DNA of 56,231 nt from Bacteroidaceae bacterium (GCA_017556045.1 JAFZFF010000072.1:1-56231), one strand, 5' to 3'. Positions 19,681 through 28,473 are shown, counted from the first letter of the stretch. Translations and numbers: made by a program. The notes: generated by a model not told the origin, from the sequence alone.

Positions 19681-20208
19681 ATGAAACGTTTACTTATATC
19701 ACTTTTATGGGTAAGTCTTTTGCCCGTAGGAATCTATGCTGAAGATGAGGTGAAGATGTATAGCTACGTAACCTTGATGCTACACGATGGGGCGAAATAT
19801 AATATCCCCATTGAACATGGTTCGCAGATATACTCTTATGCAAGAGGCATAGGCACGAATACCTATTTTGTAGTAGATGTCACAGGAAAGGATTGTTACT
19901 ATCAGTTCAGACGCGAGGAGATAGCCTCTATGAAACTAGTGGAAGACACGATCAACCATACGGATATAGAGATTATATACGAACAGCCAGTTCTTAATGA
20001 TGCACACCAATCGAAACTACATTATCGGAAGGGTGAACTATTGGTACACCATACACTCAACGGAGAATGGCTAACCATAGTGGATCTTCGTGGAAGACAG
20101 ATCTATGCAACCCGCGTAGAAACACCCTTTGCTTTAGATTTGGGATTCCTTCCTGAAGGGACCTATATTGCTAGAATTAATGAACACACCCTAAAAATTA
20201 GAAAGTAA
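19681..20208 (+). CDS. Small secreted protein with T9SS-like C-terminal domain
   Basis: 175 residues: signal peptide (MKRLLISLLWVSLLPVGIYA), an unrecognised domain of about 95 residues (MLHDGAKYNIPIEHGSQIYSY), and a terminal segment (WLTIVDLRGRQIYATRVE ... GTYIARINEHTLKIRK) matching the pattern of T9SS sorting domains: a D-x-x-G-R/K turn, then G-x-Y-x-x-x-I and a basic end. The stop overlaps the next start as TAATG, implying translational coupling with the 1124-aa protein. Probably a small cargo or cap protein; no function recognised. Confidence 0.7.
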   Translation: MKRLLISLLWVSLLPVGIYAEDEVKMYSYVTLMLHDGAKYNIPIEHGSQIYSYARGIGTNTYFVVDVTGKDCYYQFRREEIASMKLVEDTINHTDIEIIYEQPVLNDAHQSKLHYRKGELLVHHTLNGEWLTIVDLRGRQIYATRVETPFALDLGFLPEGTYIARINEHTLKIRK

Positions 20209-23200
20209 TGAGACGCATAATACATTATATGTTAATCATAGCAGCAATGCTATGGATGGTTTGTCCGCAGATTAAGGCACAGAAGGTAAACTTGGACCAC
20301 GACCCTGGTATCATGTATATCATGCGCAGAGAAGGTGTGGATATTAATTTTCAGGAAGGCAATGAATGGGAGATAACCTTTACGGCTATCGATACACTAG
20401 GAAATGAATACTACTCTCCTGTGGGTATGGAAATTAAAGGTGGTGTATATGGCGACTCTAGCTATGTTATGCTACAAACGATAGACAGCATACTGATGTA
20501 TCAACCTGAGCCAGTGATGCAGGAGGGAGTATTTCTCATCACTGAGGAGTATTTCCCTTATGTAGCGCAGGTGGACAGTTTTACAACAATACATTTCTAT
20601 GCTGATATCCCATACTCATTGCCACGAGTAAAGCAGAAGGTTGCATGTAATATTTTTAAAGAGCCACTACGAAATGGCTTTATGGGTACAGTGCTGTCAC
20701 TACGCCATGAGGGAGACCGCATCGTGATGGAGTGTGACCCAACCGTTGAGAATATACGCGATTTTTATCAACAGCTAATCTACTGTGGTAAGGGTGGTGA
20801 AACTGCTGAAGAAGTTCGAGCACGTGAACGCATAGAAAGGACGCAACGAATGCGACGAGGCGTAGTGGTGAAGGCTGCTAAGGAGAAAAACTCCATTGAC
20901 AACCCCGACGTGGAAATCTCCCTTGAAATCGCCCTGGCGGGAAAGGATGTAACATACCCGGAAAGGAACCCGCCCTTCCCTCTTCCCAGGATAATCACGG
21001 ATACCGATAATAAGGGTGAAGGCAAGTTTGATGGTGGTGTCACACTTACAGGTACAGCCAAAGGTCTACTGACAATCATCGCCGACGAAAAAGACGAGAA
21101 GATGGGCCTGGAGGTGAGTTTGGAAGGTAAACTGGCTGGAAAAGCAGGCGTAAGCGGCAGTGTGCAAGGTGCACTTCCACTCAAGTTTGGAAAGGCAACC
21201 ACCGTGAAGCTCCCGATGAACTCTTCTGTATTCCTTGCTGCGGGTTTTTTCTTGCGGGGACAGGCATCGATATCACTCTCTGCATCCGTAGAGTGTAGTG
21301 CCACAGGCTATCTGGCATTCCAAAAAGACGATGATGGCGAATGGGGTGTTAGATATAGTGGAACGAGTGGGCTGGGCGATATGGCTGGACTGACAGGCGA
21401 ACTGAACGGAATGGCTGCATACTCGCTCGGTGTGTTGGGAGATGTTGATTTCCTCAACAAGAAAGCAACTGCCGATTTTGGCCTATATGTTGACGGTATG
21501 AGAGTGGACGGAAAACTGACAGGAGACCTCAATCTGAACATCAACGAAGACAAGCCTGAAGACCTGTATGGGCAATACAAGACATATAGCGGCGGTAACA
21601 GTATCGTACGCTCATCGAAAATTACAGGCGAAATCCACACAAAGTACAAGGACAAGGATGTGAAACTTGGTGGTACAAAAACATTGGCAGAGATTGTCTA
21701 CAACTTCGCTCCCGAAGTGAGTCTGGAGTCTGGGATTGATGCACCAGACCCATCACAAAGTGACAAGTTGCGGGCAAGAGTCAAGAACAAGGGAATGAGT
21801 CTATTCCCCGCAGATGTGGAACTATGGATATACGACGAGGGTGAAAAACTCTGGGCGCAGAAGGTGGTATTAGGAAAGATGGGGGCGTTGGACGACAGCA
21901 ACTTCGACTTCACGACCGATGTGGAAGTGGAGAAAGGGCATACCTATACCTTCTGTCCCGTGTTCAAACCTGTAAATTCCAATATGCACATCTCAGATGC
22001 ACCGCTGATGGAGAAGCTCTATATCCCCTACCATGTGGAGATGGAACGCCCGACATTCGACAATCATAAGAAACTGACACTGAGGGCTTCATATGAGCAG
22101 GTGCTGGGAGCAAGGGCGGGATTCCTCTATACCGACGGTACTACACCGCAAATAGAGCTGGAGCCAGATATAGAAGTTGACGGCTCCATAGAGGTAGAGG
22201 TGGAGATGCCTCGGACACCTTTCAAAGTATTAGCCTTCGTGGAGGTTGACGGAAAGAGAAGCCTGAGTGAGGAGTACGAGATGAAGCCGCTTTTGGAGGG
22301 CACGCCAATATTGCTTCCTCCGACAAACGTTACACACAACGGAGCTACATTTAAAATGAGGTTATCTGATATGTTTAACGAAAATAGCGATTGTATAGCA
22401 GGGTTTGAATATTGGACCGATGGGGAAAATCATAGGCAAATAAATGCCAATATGAATAAGATCAAGGATGGTATTCTCACTGCAACAGTAAATGATCTCA
22501 ATGTGAGGACTGATTATACCGTGGTTGCATACTTGAACTATAATAACGCATCTTATTCATCTCTAACTAAAGAGAATTTTACGACATCTACTCCCATCGA
22601 AGATATTACAGTCACCCCTTCGTATAGTTCGGCAGAGTTTAGTGCAGTAGTGGTAGACGAATATGTCATAAGTTATGTGATAGTGGAACTTTTTGTGGAT
22701 AAGAGAAAAGAACTCGCCAATCCCATGCGTTATGAGGTTGATACTGAACTAAGTGATAGAGGTATTGCTGCCACATACGAATTTGATGGGCTGGAGATGA
22801 ATACCACTTACTACTATCAGGTCAAGGTTAGTATTCCGACACTGGATGAGGTATACTACAGCGATGTTCTCAGTTTTACTACTCAAAACGGACTCGCCGT
22901 AACCAATCGTACGCCGACCGTGAAATCTACATCGGCAACCTTAAAAGGACGCGTCTCGGAATTTGTCCTCAAAGCTATCGAGGAGGGTACTCCCTATTCG
23001 GGACGCTTCTACTTCAGCAAGAGCAAGTCGAGCGTGACAGCTCTCAAAAGTGACTATGTGGACGTATCCATAACAGGTACGGATGTAAAAACCGATCTGG
23101 AGGGATTAATGCGTGAGACCAAATATTATACGATGTTCACCCTCGAACTGAACGGTGAGACCATCAGTAAGAGTGAAATCAAATCGTTCACCACACCAGA

Positions 23201-23582
23201 CCCCTACGAGGTGGCCACACAGGAGGCCTTTGTAGAGGATGCTACGGTGACGCTTGCTGGAGTGATGACATTGGAGGCATATGATGAAATCAAATCAGAC
23301 AAATACAACACCATCTATGCCGGATTTGAGTATGCGTTCAGCAAAGAGGAACTGATGAGTGACTCCAAGGAGGGAGTTACTCGACTACTCGAAGTAGACA
23401 TCGAGAAAAGTGAAACTGATGCTCTGTTCTACCGCACCCTTGACTTGGAACCAGGTTCATTATACTATTACCGAGCGTTCATCTATGTTGACGGAAAGGA
23501 TTATCCTGCTCAGATAAAAACCTTCCAAACATTGAGGTATGATGGAGGACTTATTCCTTTAGCGAAGAAGAAAAGAGAGTAG
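20208..23582 (+). CDS. Exported 1124-aa protein with C-terminal FnIII-like repeats
   Basis: Signal peptide (MRRIIHYMLIIAAMLWMVCPQIKAQ). The middle third (about residues 270-480) is Gly/Ala/Leu-rich with beta-strand repeats (GLLTIIADEKDEKMGLEVSL, LSASVECSATGYLAF), similar in style to the 1800-2300 region of the 3181-aa protein. From about residue 700 there are fibronectin-III-like units built on N-T-T-Y-Y-Y / T-D-Y-T-V-V-A motifs (NTTYYYQVKVSIPT, RETKYYTMFTLEL, GSLYYYRAFIYVDG). Base composition is GC-rich between about 20,880 and 22,330 and AT-rich on both sides, again a mosaic. No sorting tail is visible. It is coupled to the preceding small T9SS-like gene. Role unknown. Confidence 0.75.
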   Translation: MRRIIHYMLIIAAMLWMVCPQIKAQKVNLDHDPGIMYIMRREGVDINFQEGNEWEITFTAIDTLGNEYYSPVGMEIKGGVYGDSSYVMLQTIDSILMYQPEPVMQEGVFLITEEYFPYVAQVDSFTTIHFYADIPYSLPRVKQKVACNIFKEPLRNGFMGTVLSLRHEGDRIVMECDPTVENIRDFYQQLIYCGKGGETAEEVRARERIERTQRMRRGVVVKAAKEKNSIDNPDVEISLEIALAGKDVTYPERNPPFPLPRIITDTDNKGEGKFDGGVTLTGTAKGLLTIIADEKDEKMGLEVSLEGKLAGKAGVSGSVQGALPLKFGKATTVKLPMNSSVFLAAGFFLRGQASISLSASVECSATGYLAFQKDDDGEWGVRYSGTSGLGDMAGLTGELNGMAAYSLGVLGDVDFLNKKATADFGLYVDGMRVDGKLTGDLNLNINEDKPEDLYGQYKTYSGGNSIVRSSKITGEIHTKYKDKDVKLGGTKTLAEIVYNFAPEVSLESGIDAPDPSQSDKLRARVKNKGMSLFPADVELWIYDEGEKLWAQKVVLGKMGALDDSNFDFTTDVEVEKGHTYTFCPVFKPVNSNMHISDAPLMEKLYIPYHVEMERPTFDNHKKLTLRASYEQVLGARAGFLYTDGTTPQIELEPDIEVDGSIEVEVEMPRTPFKVLAFVEVDGKRSLSEEYEMKPLLEGTPILLPPTNVTHNGATFKMRLSDMFNENSDCIAGFEYWTDGENHRQINANMNKIKDGILTATVNDLNVRTDYTVVAYLNYNNASYSSLTKENFTTSTPIEDITVTPSYSSAEFSAVVVDEYVISYVIVELFVDKRKELANPMRYEVDTELSDRGIAATYEFDGLEMNTTYYYQVKVSIPTLDEVYYSDVLSFTTQNGLAVTNRTPTVKSTSATLKGRVSEFVLKAIEEGTPYSGRFYFSKSKSSVTALKSDYVDVSITGTDVKTDLEGLMRETKYYTMFTLELNGETISKSEIKSFTTPDPYEVATQEAFVEDATVTLAGVMTLEAYDEIKSDKYNTIYAGFEYAFSKEELMSDSKEGVTRLLEVDIEKSETDALFYRTLDLEPGSLYYYRAFIYVDGKDYPAQIKTFQTLRYDGGLIPLAKKKRE

Positions 23583-23596
23583 AATTGATTTAGAGA

Positions 23597-24175
23597 ATGA
23601 ATAGAATTGTAACTACTAATCTTGTACACTACCTACCGACAATAATCATCGGATTGTTGTCGGTAGCATTGGTGTGCCTAATATGGATGCTTGGACAAGC
23701 TCGAAGAAAACAAAAACAGTTAGAGCAGAAAATAAGACTTTTGGAACTAGATACTCCTGTTAAGACAGAACCTGAAATTAAAAGCTGCGTTGAGAATCCC
23801 AACAATATAGATAAAACTTGTCAAATAGAAATAGAACACATACCTGAAAACCTATTTGTCGCCCATGTGGATCAGCTGATTATACGTAATATCTCTAGTC
23901 CTGAATTTACAGCAAATACAATAGCTGACATTCTACATCTTTCAAGAACCCAACTTGATAGGCGTATGAAGCAGTTGGTTGGTAAAACGATTTCAGCATA
24001 TCTACTGGATAGGCGTATGATGCATGCGCGCGAGTTATTGCTTACTTCTGACATGCCGATAGTTGATGTCGCTGTAAAATGTGGATTTGATGACACAAGT
24101 TACTTCTCCAGAGTATTTCGCAATTACCATAGCAAAACTCCCTCTGATGTAAGAAAAGAGGAACGCAAAGATTGA
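23597..24175 (+). CDS. Membrane-anchored AraC-family regulator
   Basis: 192 residues. One N-terminal transmembrane helix (TIIIGLLSVALVCLIWMLG, about residues 16-34), a short basic coiled-coil-like segment (ARRKQKQLEQKIRLLE), a linker, and an AraC-type double helix-turn-helix at about 95-188 (LSRTQLDRRMKQLVGKTIS; VAVKCGFDDTSYFSRVFR; TPSDVR). It has no ligand-binding or receiver domain of its own. The DNA-binding part is closely similar to the C-terminus of the 937-aa hybrid kinase next door. It starts 14 bases after the previous stop, so it belongs to the surface-protein operon. Direct control of that operon is inference. Confidence 0.8.
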   Translation: MNRIVTTNLVHYLPTIIIGLLSVALVCLIWMLGQARRKQKQLEQKIRLLELDTPVKTEPEIKSCVENPNNIDKTCQIEIEHIPENLFVAHVDQLIIRNISSPEFTANTIADILHLSRTQLDRRMKQLVGKTISAYLLDRRMMHARELLLTSDMPIVDVAVKCGFDDTSYFSRVFRNYHSKTPSDVRKEERKD

Positions 24176-24191
24176 AAATGTTTAGTTGTCG

Positions 24192-24222
24192 TTGACAATT
24201 GTCGTGAAAAGAGTTACCTTTG
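24192..24222 (+). promoter_or_regulatory. Promoter of the hybrid kinase gene with palindrome
   Basis: TTG (24192-24194), 20 bases, then TACCTTTG (24215-24222) fits the Bacteroidetes promoter pattern; the start codon is 27 bases on. A perfect 10-bp palindrome, GACAATTGTC (24194-24203), overlaps the -33 element and could be a repressor or activator site. This suggests the kinase is transcribed apart from the operon. Confidence 0.6.
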
Positions 24223-24248
24223 TCTAATCGAAGTAATATAATCTCACA

Positions 24249-27062
24249 ATGAAGTGTTATAGTAAAATATGGCTGTGGACAATAGCTCTCTTGGCAATGT
24301 TTGCTTGCAGCAATAAGCATGATGGGATAGACAACTCGGAAACGAGAAAACAATTCCTAAAAAATGAGATTAATCGAGTGCAGAGAAATGATTCGTTGGG
24401 ATATTATATAGAACGTTATCTGCAAGAAGGAGACTTTTACGCCGCAGCATTAGCTTACAATACGTTGGGCCGAAACTATCGTAATAATGCTTGTTATACC
24501 GAGGCGCTGGAAGCACATAATAGGTCACTCAACTATGCCGTGATGGCGGTGGATACACCAGAAATAGTACAGGCCTATAACAATCTTGGTACTGATTACC
24601 GTCGTTTAGGCTCAATCAAAGAGGCCTCACTGCATCATTACAAGGCATTGGAGTATTGTGAGAAGTACAGCGACAAAGACTCTTATGCCGCGATAAAAAA
24701 TCGTGTGGTATCGCTCAATGGTATTGGAAACATACATCTTGGCATTGGCGATATGAAGGTGGCTGAGAAGACATTCAGATTGGCACTGGAGGGTGAAACA
24801 AAACTCGGAAGCGAATTGGGATGTGCCATCAATTACGCCAACCTCGGAGCGATTTTTGAAAGTTATGAGCAGTATGACTCTGCTAAGGTCTACTATAGTC
24901 TGTCGATGGATTATAACAAGAAAGCTGGGTCGGCATTAGGTGTTTCACTCTGTCACGATCACTTCGGACGCCTGTATGAAGTCGCAGAGATGTACGACAG
25001 TGCACTCGTAGAGTACGAAAAGGCATACATGCTAATGCAGGATAATCACGATAGTTGGCATGCGCTAAAAGCTGCAATGTCTATTGCTCGTGTATATATG
25101 GAGCAAGGTCACCGTATCAAGGCATATCCTTACTTGAAGGAGGCGGTTGAAATGGCAGAAACGACAAATTCTTATGGGCGTATGGCAGAGGCACTTCGTA
25201 TGCTTGCGACTTATGAAGAACTGAGCGGGAATCATAAAGCGGCACTGACCCATTACAAGCAAAGCATAGCATATAATGATAGTGCAGATAATGAAGAGGG
25301 TAGGCAGCAACTACGTGATTCTTATGTCGAGTATGAGAAAGGACAAAGCCTACAGCAAGTAGAAAACATACGTTCGGCATACGAAGAAGAGGTGAAGACC
25401 AAGCGTATGGTGCTATGGACCGCGTTGGTCGTAGTATTGTGTGCTCTGACAGTGATAGCTTTGCTATGGTATGCACTATATACTCGAAGAACCAACATAC
25501 GGATGCTAGAGCGTTTAGAACGTATTCGCACAACATTCTTTACAAATATCACGCATGAGTTTCGTACACCTCTAACCGTGATCTTGGGGCTAAGCAATCA
25601 ATTGCAACAAGAGGGTATAAGTGTTGAGGACCAGACACATTACTTGGCTTCTATAGAACGACAAGGCAAGGGATTGTTGGGATTGGTCAACCAACTGCTT
25701 GATATCACAAAGTTGGCGTCTGGTATGGTTAATGCGACGTGGGTGAAGACTGACATCGTAAAGTATGTACACCACACCCTTGGTGGATATGTTGATTATG
25801 CAAAACTACGAAAGGTATATTTAAGTTTTCATGCGCAGGTCGATGAACTCGTAATATGCTTTGTTCCAGAATATATAGACAAAATGGTACGCAACTTATT
25901 GTCCAATGCCTTCAAGTATACTCCTGCAAATGGGCGTATTGCAGTGGACCTTTTAATAAGTTCTGGAGAAATGATACTGCAAGTGTCTGACTCCGGACAT
26001 GGAATACCTGATGAGGACCTACCACATATATTCGAACTCTTTTATCAAGGAGAAAGCAATACGGATATGGTGGGAACGGGTGTAGGTCTTCCCTTTGTAA
26101 AACAAATGGCTGAAAATATGGGTGGAAGTGTTGAGGCTGGAAACTGTAAATTAGGTGGGGCAAAAATAGTAGTAAAATTGCCTTTGGAGCAGTCTCCAGA
26201 GATTCAGCGCAAGGCTCAGTATGCTAGTTCTGTTACTAACAATACAGAAGAGATCTGCACTAACAATAATTCTCAACAAACGGAACAATGTTCAGATACA
26301 AAACGACCAATTGTATTGGTGGCAGAGGATAATTTGGATGTAGCAGAATATATCAGAACTTTGTTGCAAAAATATTATGAGGTACATACTATAAGTGATG
26401 GATGCGAGGCTCTCTTGCTTGCTGAAGACTTGAACCCTGATCTGATAATAACTGACATTATGATGCCAGGAATGGATGGATATGAGCTATGTAATCAAAT
26501 ACGTAATTCCGATTTCTTATGCCACATACCGATTATAGTAGTCACTGCACGTAGCGAGGACTCTGATCGTATACGTGGAATAGAGGAGGGGGCTGATGCT
26601 TATATTCAGAAGCCATTTAATCCTACGGAACTGATGGTTAGGGTCAACAAGTTAATAGAGCAACGACGCAAATTGCAGGAACGATTTGAGAGGATGCTCA
26701 ACCATAGCCTCGGTTCTGATGTAAGTATCTCTGAGGAAGATAGAGAGTTCCTCAATAAATTGAAGGATTTGGTTTGCGACCACATGAATGATGGTAACTT
26801 GTGTGTGGAATTCTTGGCCGAACAGATGCGCATGAGCCATTCCAGTTTATACCGTAAGATACGCACTCTCACAGGATACAGCATCAGTTCGTACATACTG
26901 AATATACGTATGGAGAAAGCTAAGCAACAGCTCCTTGATACAACCGATAGTGTGAGCGATGTGGCGATGCGATGTGGATTTGATGACTCAAGTTATTTTA
27001 CACGTATCTTCAGAAGTTCATTCGGATGCACTCCCTCACAAATCAGGAAGGGTAAAGGGTAA
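24249..27062 (+). CDS. TPR hybrid histidine kinase/response regulator with AraC output (HTCS-like)
   Basis: 937 residues. N-terminal signal with lipobox-like LLAMFAC|SNK; tetratricopeptide repeats from about 45 to 365 (AYNTLGRNYRNNACYTEAL, AYNNLGTDYRRLGSIKEAS); one transmembrane helix (about 392-414); then a HisKA domain with phospho-accepting His near 436 (NITHEFRTPLTVILG). An HATPase domain follows (NLLSNAFKYTP, DSGHGIP, GTGVGLPFV), then a receiver domain with Asp near 736 (LIITDIMMPGMDGYE) and Lys in IQKPF, and an AraC domain (MSHSSLYRKIRTL, MRCGFDDSSYFTRIFR). All catalytic residues are present. It is a one-protein two-component system. It differs from classical polysaccharide HTCS sensors in having TPRs in place of Y_Y_Y/beta-propeller repeats. 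Target genes are probably the upstream surface block, by position. Confidence 0.9.
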   Translation: MKCYSKIWLWTIALLAMFACSNKHDGIDNSETRKQFLKNEINRVQRNDSLGYYIERYLQEGDFYAAALAYNTLGRNYRNNACYTEALEAHNRSLNYAVMAVDTPEIVQAYNNLGTDYRRLGSIKEASLHHYKALEYCEKYSDKDSYAAIKNRVVSLNGIGNIHLGIGDMKVAEKTFRLALEGETKLGSELGCAINYANLGAIFESYEQYDSAKVYYSLSMDYNKKAGSALGVSLCHDHFGRLYEVAEMYDSALVEYEKAYMLMQDNHDSWHALKAAMSIARVYMEQGHRIKAYPYLKEAVEMAETTNSYGRMAEALRMLATYEELSGNHKAALTHYKQSIAYNDSADNEEGRQQLRDSYVEYEKGQSLQQVENIRSAYEEEVKTKRMVLWTALVVVLCALTVIALLWYALYTRRTNIRMLERLERIRTTFFTNITHEFRTPLTVILGLSNQLQQEGISVEDQTHYLASIERQGKGLLGLVNQLLDITKLASGMVNATWVKTDIVKYVHHTLGGYVDYAKLRKVYLSFHAQVDELVICFVPEYIDKMVRNLLSNAFKYTPANGRIAVDLLISSGEMILQVSDSGHGIPDEDLPHIFELFYQGESNTDMVGTGVGLPFVKQMAENMGGSVEAGNCKLGGAKIVVKLPLEQSPEIQRKAQYASSVTNNTEEICTNNNSQQTEQCSDTKRPIVLVAEDNLDVAEYIRTLLQKYYEVHTISDGCEALLLAEDLNPDLIITDIMMPGMDGYELCNQIRNSDFLCHIPIIVVTARSEDSDRIRGIEEGADAYIQKPFNPTELMVRVNKLIEQRRKLQERFERMLNHSLGSDVSISEEDREFLNKLKDLVCDHMNDGNLCVEFLAEQMRMSHSSLYRKIRTLTGYSISSYILNIRMEKAKQQLLDTTDSVSDVAMRCGFDDSSYFTRIFRSSFGCTPSQIRKGKG

Positions 27063-27136
27063 TAGGGTTTCATGTCTTAGAATCTGGGCAGGAAAGGGCA
27101 AAGCTTGCAGCAGATTTTTACTTTTCGCTCCACGGA

Positions 27137-27168
27137 TTTGGATAAATGAGTGGTTTGTCTTAGCTTTG
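27137..27168 (+). promoter_or_regulatory. Promoter of nth
   Basis: TTTG (27137-27140), exactly 20 bases, TAGCTTTG (27161-27168): a full match to the Bacteroidetes pattern. The start codon lies only 8 bases after the -7 box, so the mRNA would be leaderless or nearly so. Confidence 0.65.
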
Positions 27169-27176
27169 TATACCCT

Positions 27177-27818
27177 ATGAGAAAGAAAGATCTATACGAA
27201 AAGGTGATAGCCTACTTTGAGGAGGCGATGCCGGTGGCTGAGACGGAGCTGGACTATGACTCGCCGTTTGGCCTGCTCGTGGCGGTGATACTCTCGGCAC
27301 AGTGTACCGACAAGAGGGTCAATATGGTGACACCACGCCTCATGCACGACTATCCTACGCCCGAGGCGATGGCGCTGGCTACGCCGGAGGTGATATTCGA
27401 ATACGTCAAGAGTGTGTCGTACCCTAACAACAAGGCTAAGCACCTGGTGGGGATGGCGCAGATGCTGGTCAAGGAGTTTGGCGGTGAGGTGCCCGACACG
27501 CGCGAGGAGCTGGTGCGCCTGCCTGGGGTGGGGCGCAAGACGGCCAATGTCATCCAGTCTGTCGTGTGGGGCAAGGCGGCCTTTGCCGTAGATACGCATG
27601 TGTTTCGCGTGAGCCACCGCATAGGCTTGGTGCCTGCGCGATGCACTACGCCCTATAGCGTGGAGATGGAGCTAATGAGACACATACCTGCGCAGCTCGT
27701 GCCCAAGGCTCATCATTGGCTCATCTTGCACGGACGATATACCTGCACGGCACGCAAGCCTCGCTGTGAGGAGTGTGGACTGGCGGCGGTGTGTAAGTCG
27801 GCGATGAAGAGTATGTGA
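27177..27818 (+). CDS. nth: Endonuclease III (DNA glycosylase/AP lyase)
   Basis: 213 residues, the normal length. Base-excision repair enzyme removing oxidised pyrimidines and cutting abasic sites. The helix-hairpin-helix (LPGVGRKTANVI) carries the catalytic Lys and is followed by the catalytic Asp in VDTHVFRV. The 4Fe-4S ligands C-x6-C-x2-C-x5-C are intact at the C-terminus (CTARKPRCEECGLAAVC). The ATG at 27177 aligns with the usual family start; a longer reading from 27150 would begin upstream of the promoter's -7 box and is rejected. Composition is GC-rich, marking a return to core genome after the accessory block. Confidence 0.95.
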   Translation: MRKKDLYEKVIAYFEEAMPVAETELDYDSPFGLLVAVILSAQCTDKRVNMVTPRLMHDYPTPEAMALATPEVIFEYVKSVSYPNNKAKHLVGMAQMLVKEFGGEVPDTREELVRLPGVGRKTANVIQSVVWGKAAFAVDTHVFRVSHRIGLVPARCTTPYSVEMELMRHIPAQLVPKAHHWLILHGRYTCTARKPRCEECGLAAVCKSAMKSM

Positions 27819-27830
27819 TAATTTTAGGAG

Positions 27831-27913
27831 ATAAATGGAGTTAAATGGAGGTAAATGGAGATAAAGGCCAAATGTATTGTACGCGGTGCACTAAACTATT
27901 GGCATTTAACTCC
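27831..27913 (+). repeat. Dispersed palindromic repeat, copy 1, with 10-bp tandem units
   Basis: Three tandem 10-mers of the form nTAAATGGAG (27831-27860) lead into a 52-bp unit (27861-27912) that recurs inverted at 53165-53216 with 47 of 52 bases identical. GGAGTTAAATG (27837-27847) pairs exactly with CATTTAACTCC (27903-27913), and GCCAA with TTGGC inside, so the element can fold as a nested hairpin. It lies between nth and the acetyltransferase gene. Confidence 0.75.
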
Positions 27914-27972
27914 CTAACGAAGCAAAGCGAAGTGTTATCTTCTTTTAACTCCTAAACTACTAAATATGAACT

Positions 27973-28473
27973 ATGTATCAGATAAGAAAAGCAACCACTA
28001 AGGATATTGAGGTGATAAGGGCGATGGCTACCGTCGTGTTTCCTCACACCTACTGTGAGATACTCTCTGCAGAGCAGATTGACTATATGATGGAGTGGAT
28101 GTACTCGGCCGAGAGCCTGCATCGTCAAATGACTGAGGAGGGACACATCTACTACTTGGCGTTCCAGGGGGATAGGCCTGCGGGGTATCTGTCTGTGCAG
28201 CCCGAAGGTGAGCATACGTATCACCTGCAGAAGCTCTATGTGATGCCCGACTTCCAGGGCAAGCAGCTGGGGCGAGTGCTCTTTGGCCGGGCCATAGAGG
28301 TCATCAGAGAGCTACACCCGGGGCCTTGCGAGATGCGCCTCAATGTCAATCGCCACAACAGGGCGCTGGAGTTTTACAAAAAGATGGGCATGACCAAGGT
28401 GGACGAGGGTGACTTTGCCATCGGGAATGGCTACTACATGAATGACTATATCATGGGGCTGCGCATCGATTGA
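27973..28473 (+). CDS. GNAT-family N-acetyltransferase
   Basis: 166 residues, the usual size for a single-domain GNAT enzyme, which moves an acetyl group from acetyl-CoA to an amine. The acetyl-CoA-binding motif A is clear (LQKLYVMPDFQGKQLGRVLF, with Q-G-K-Q-L-G), followed by LNVNRHNRALEFYKKMGM, a typical motif B region. The substrate cannot be read from sequence. Predicted cytoplasmic. It stands alone between nth and pgk, after the palindromic repeat. Confidence 0.85.
   Translation: MYQIRKATTKDIEVIRAMATVVFPHTYCEILSAEQIDYMMEWMYSAESLHRQMTEEGHIYYLAFQGDRPAGYLSVQPEGEHTYHLQKLYVMPDFQGKQLGRVLFGRAIEVIRELHPGPCEMRLNVNRHNRALEFYKKMGMTKVDEGDFAIGNGYYMNDYIMGLRID

Noticed and set aside
27831-27860. Possible CRISPR-like tandem repeat
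   Set aside because: Units are 10 bp and contiguous, with no spacers and no cas gene in the window.
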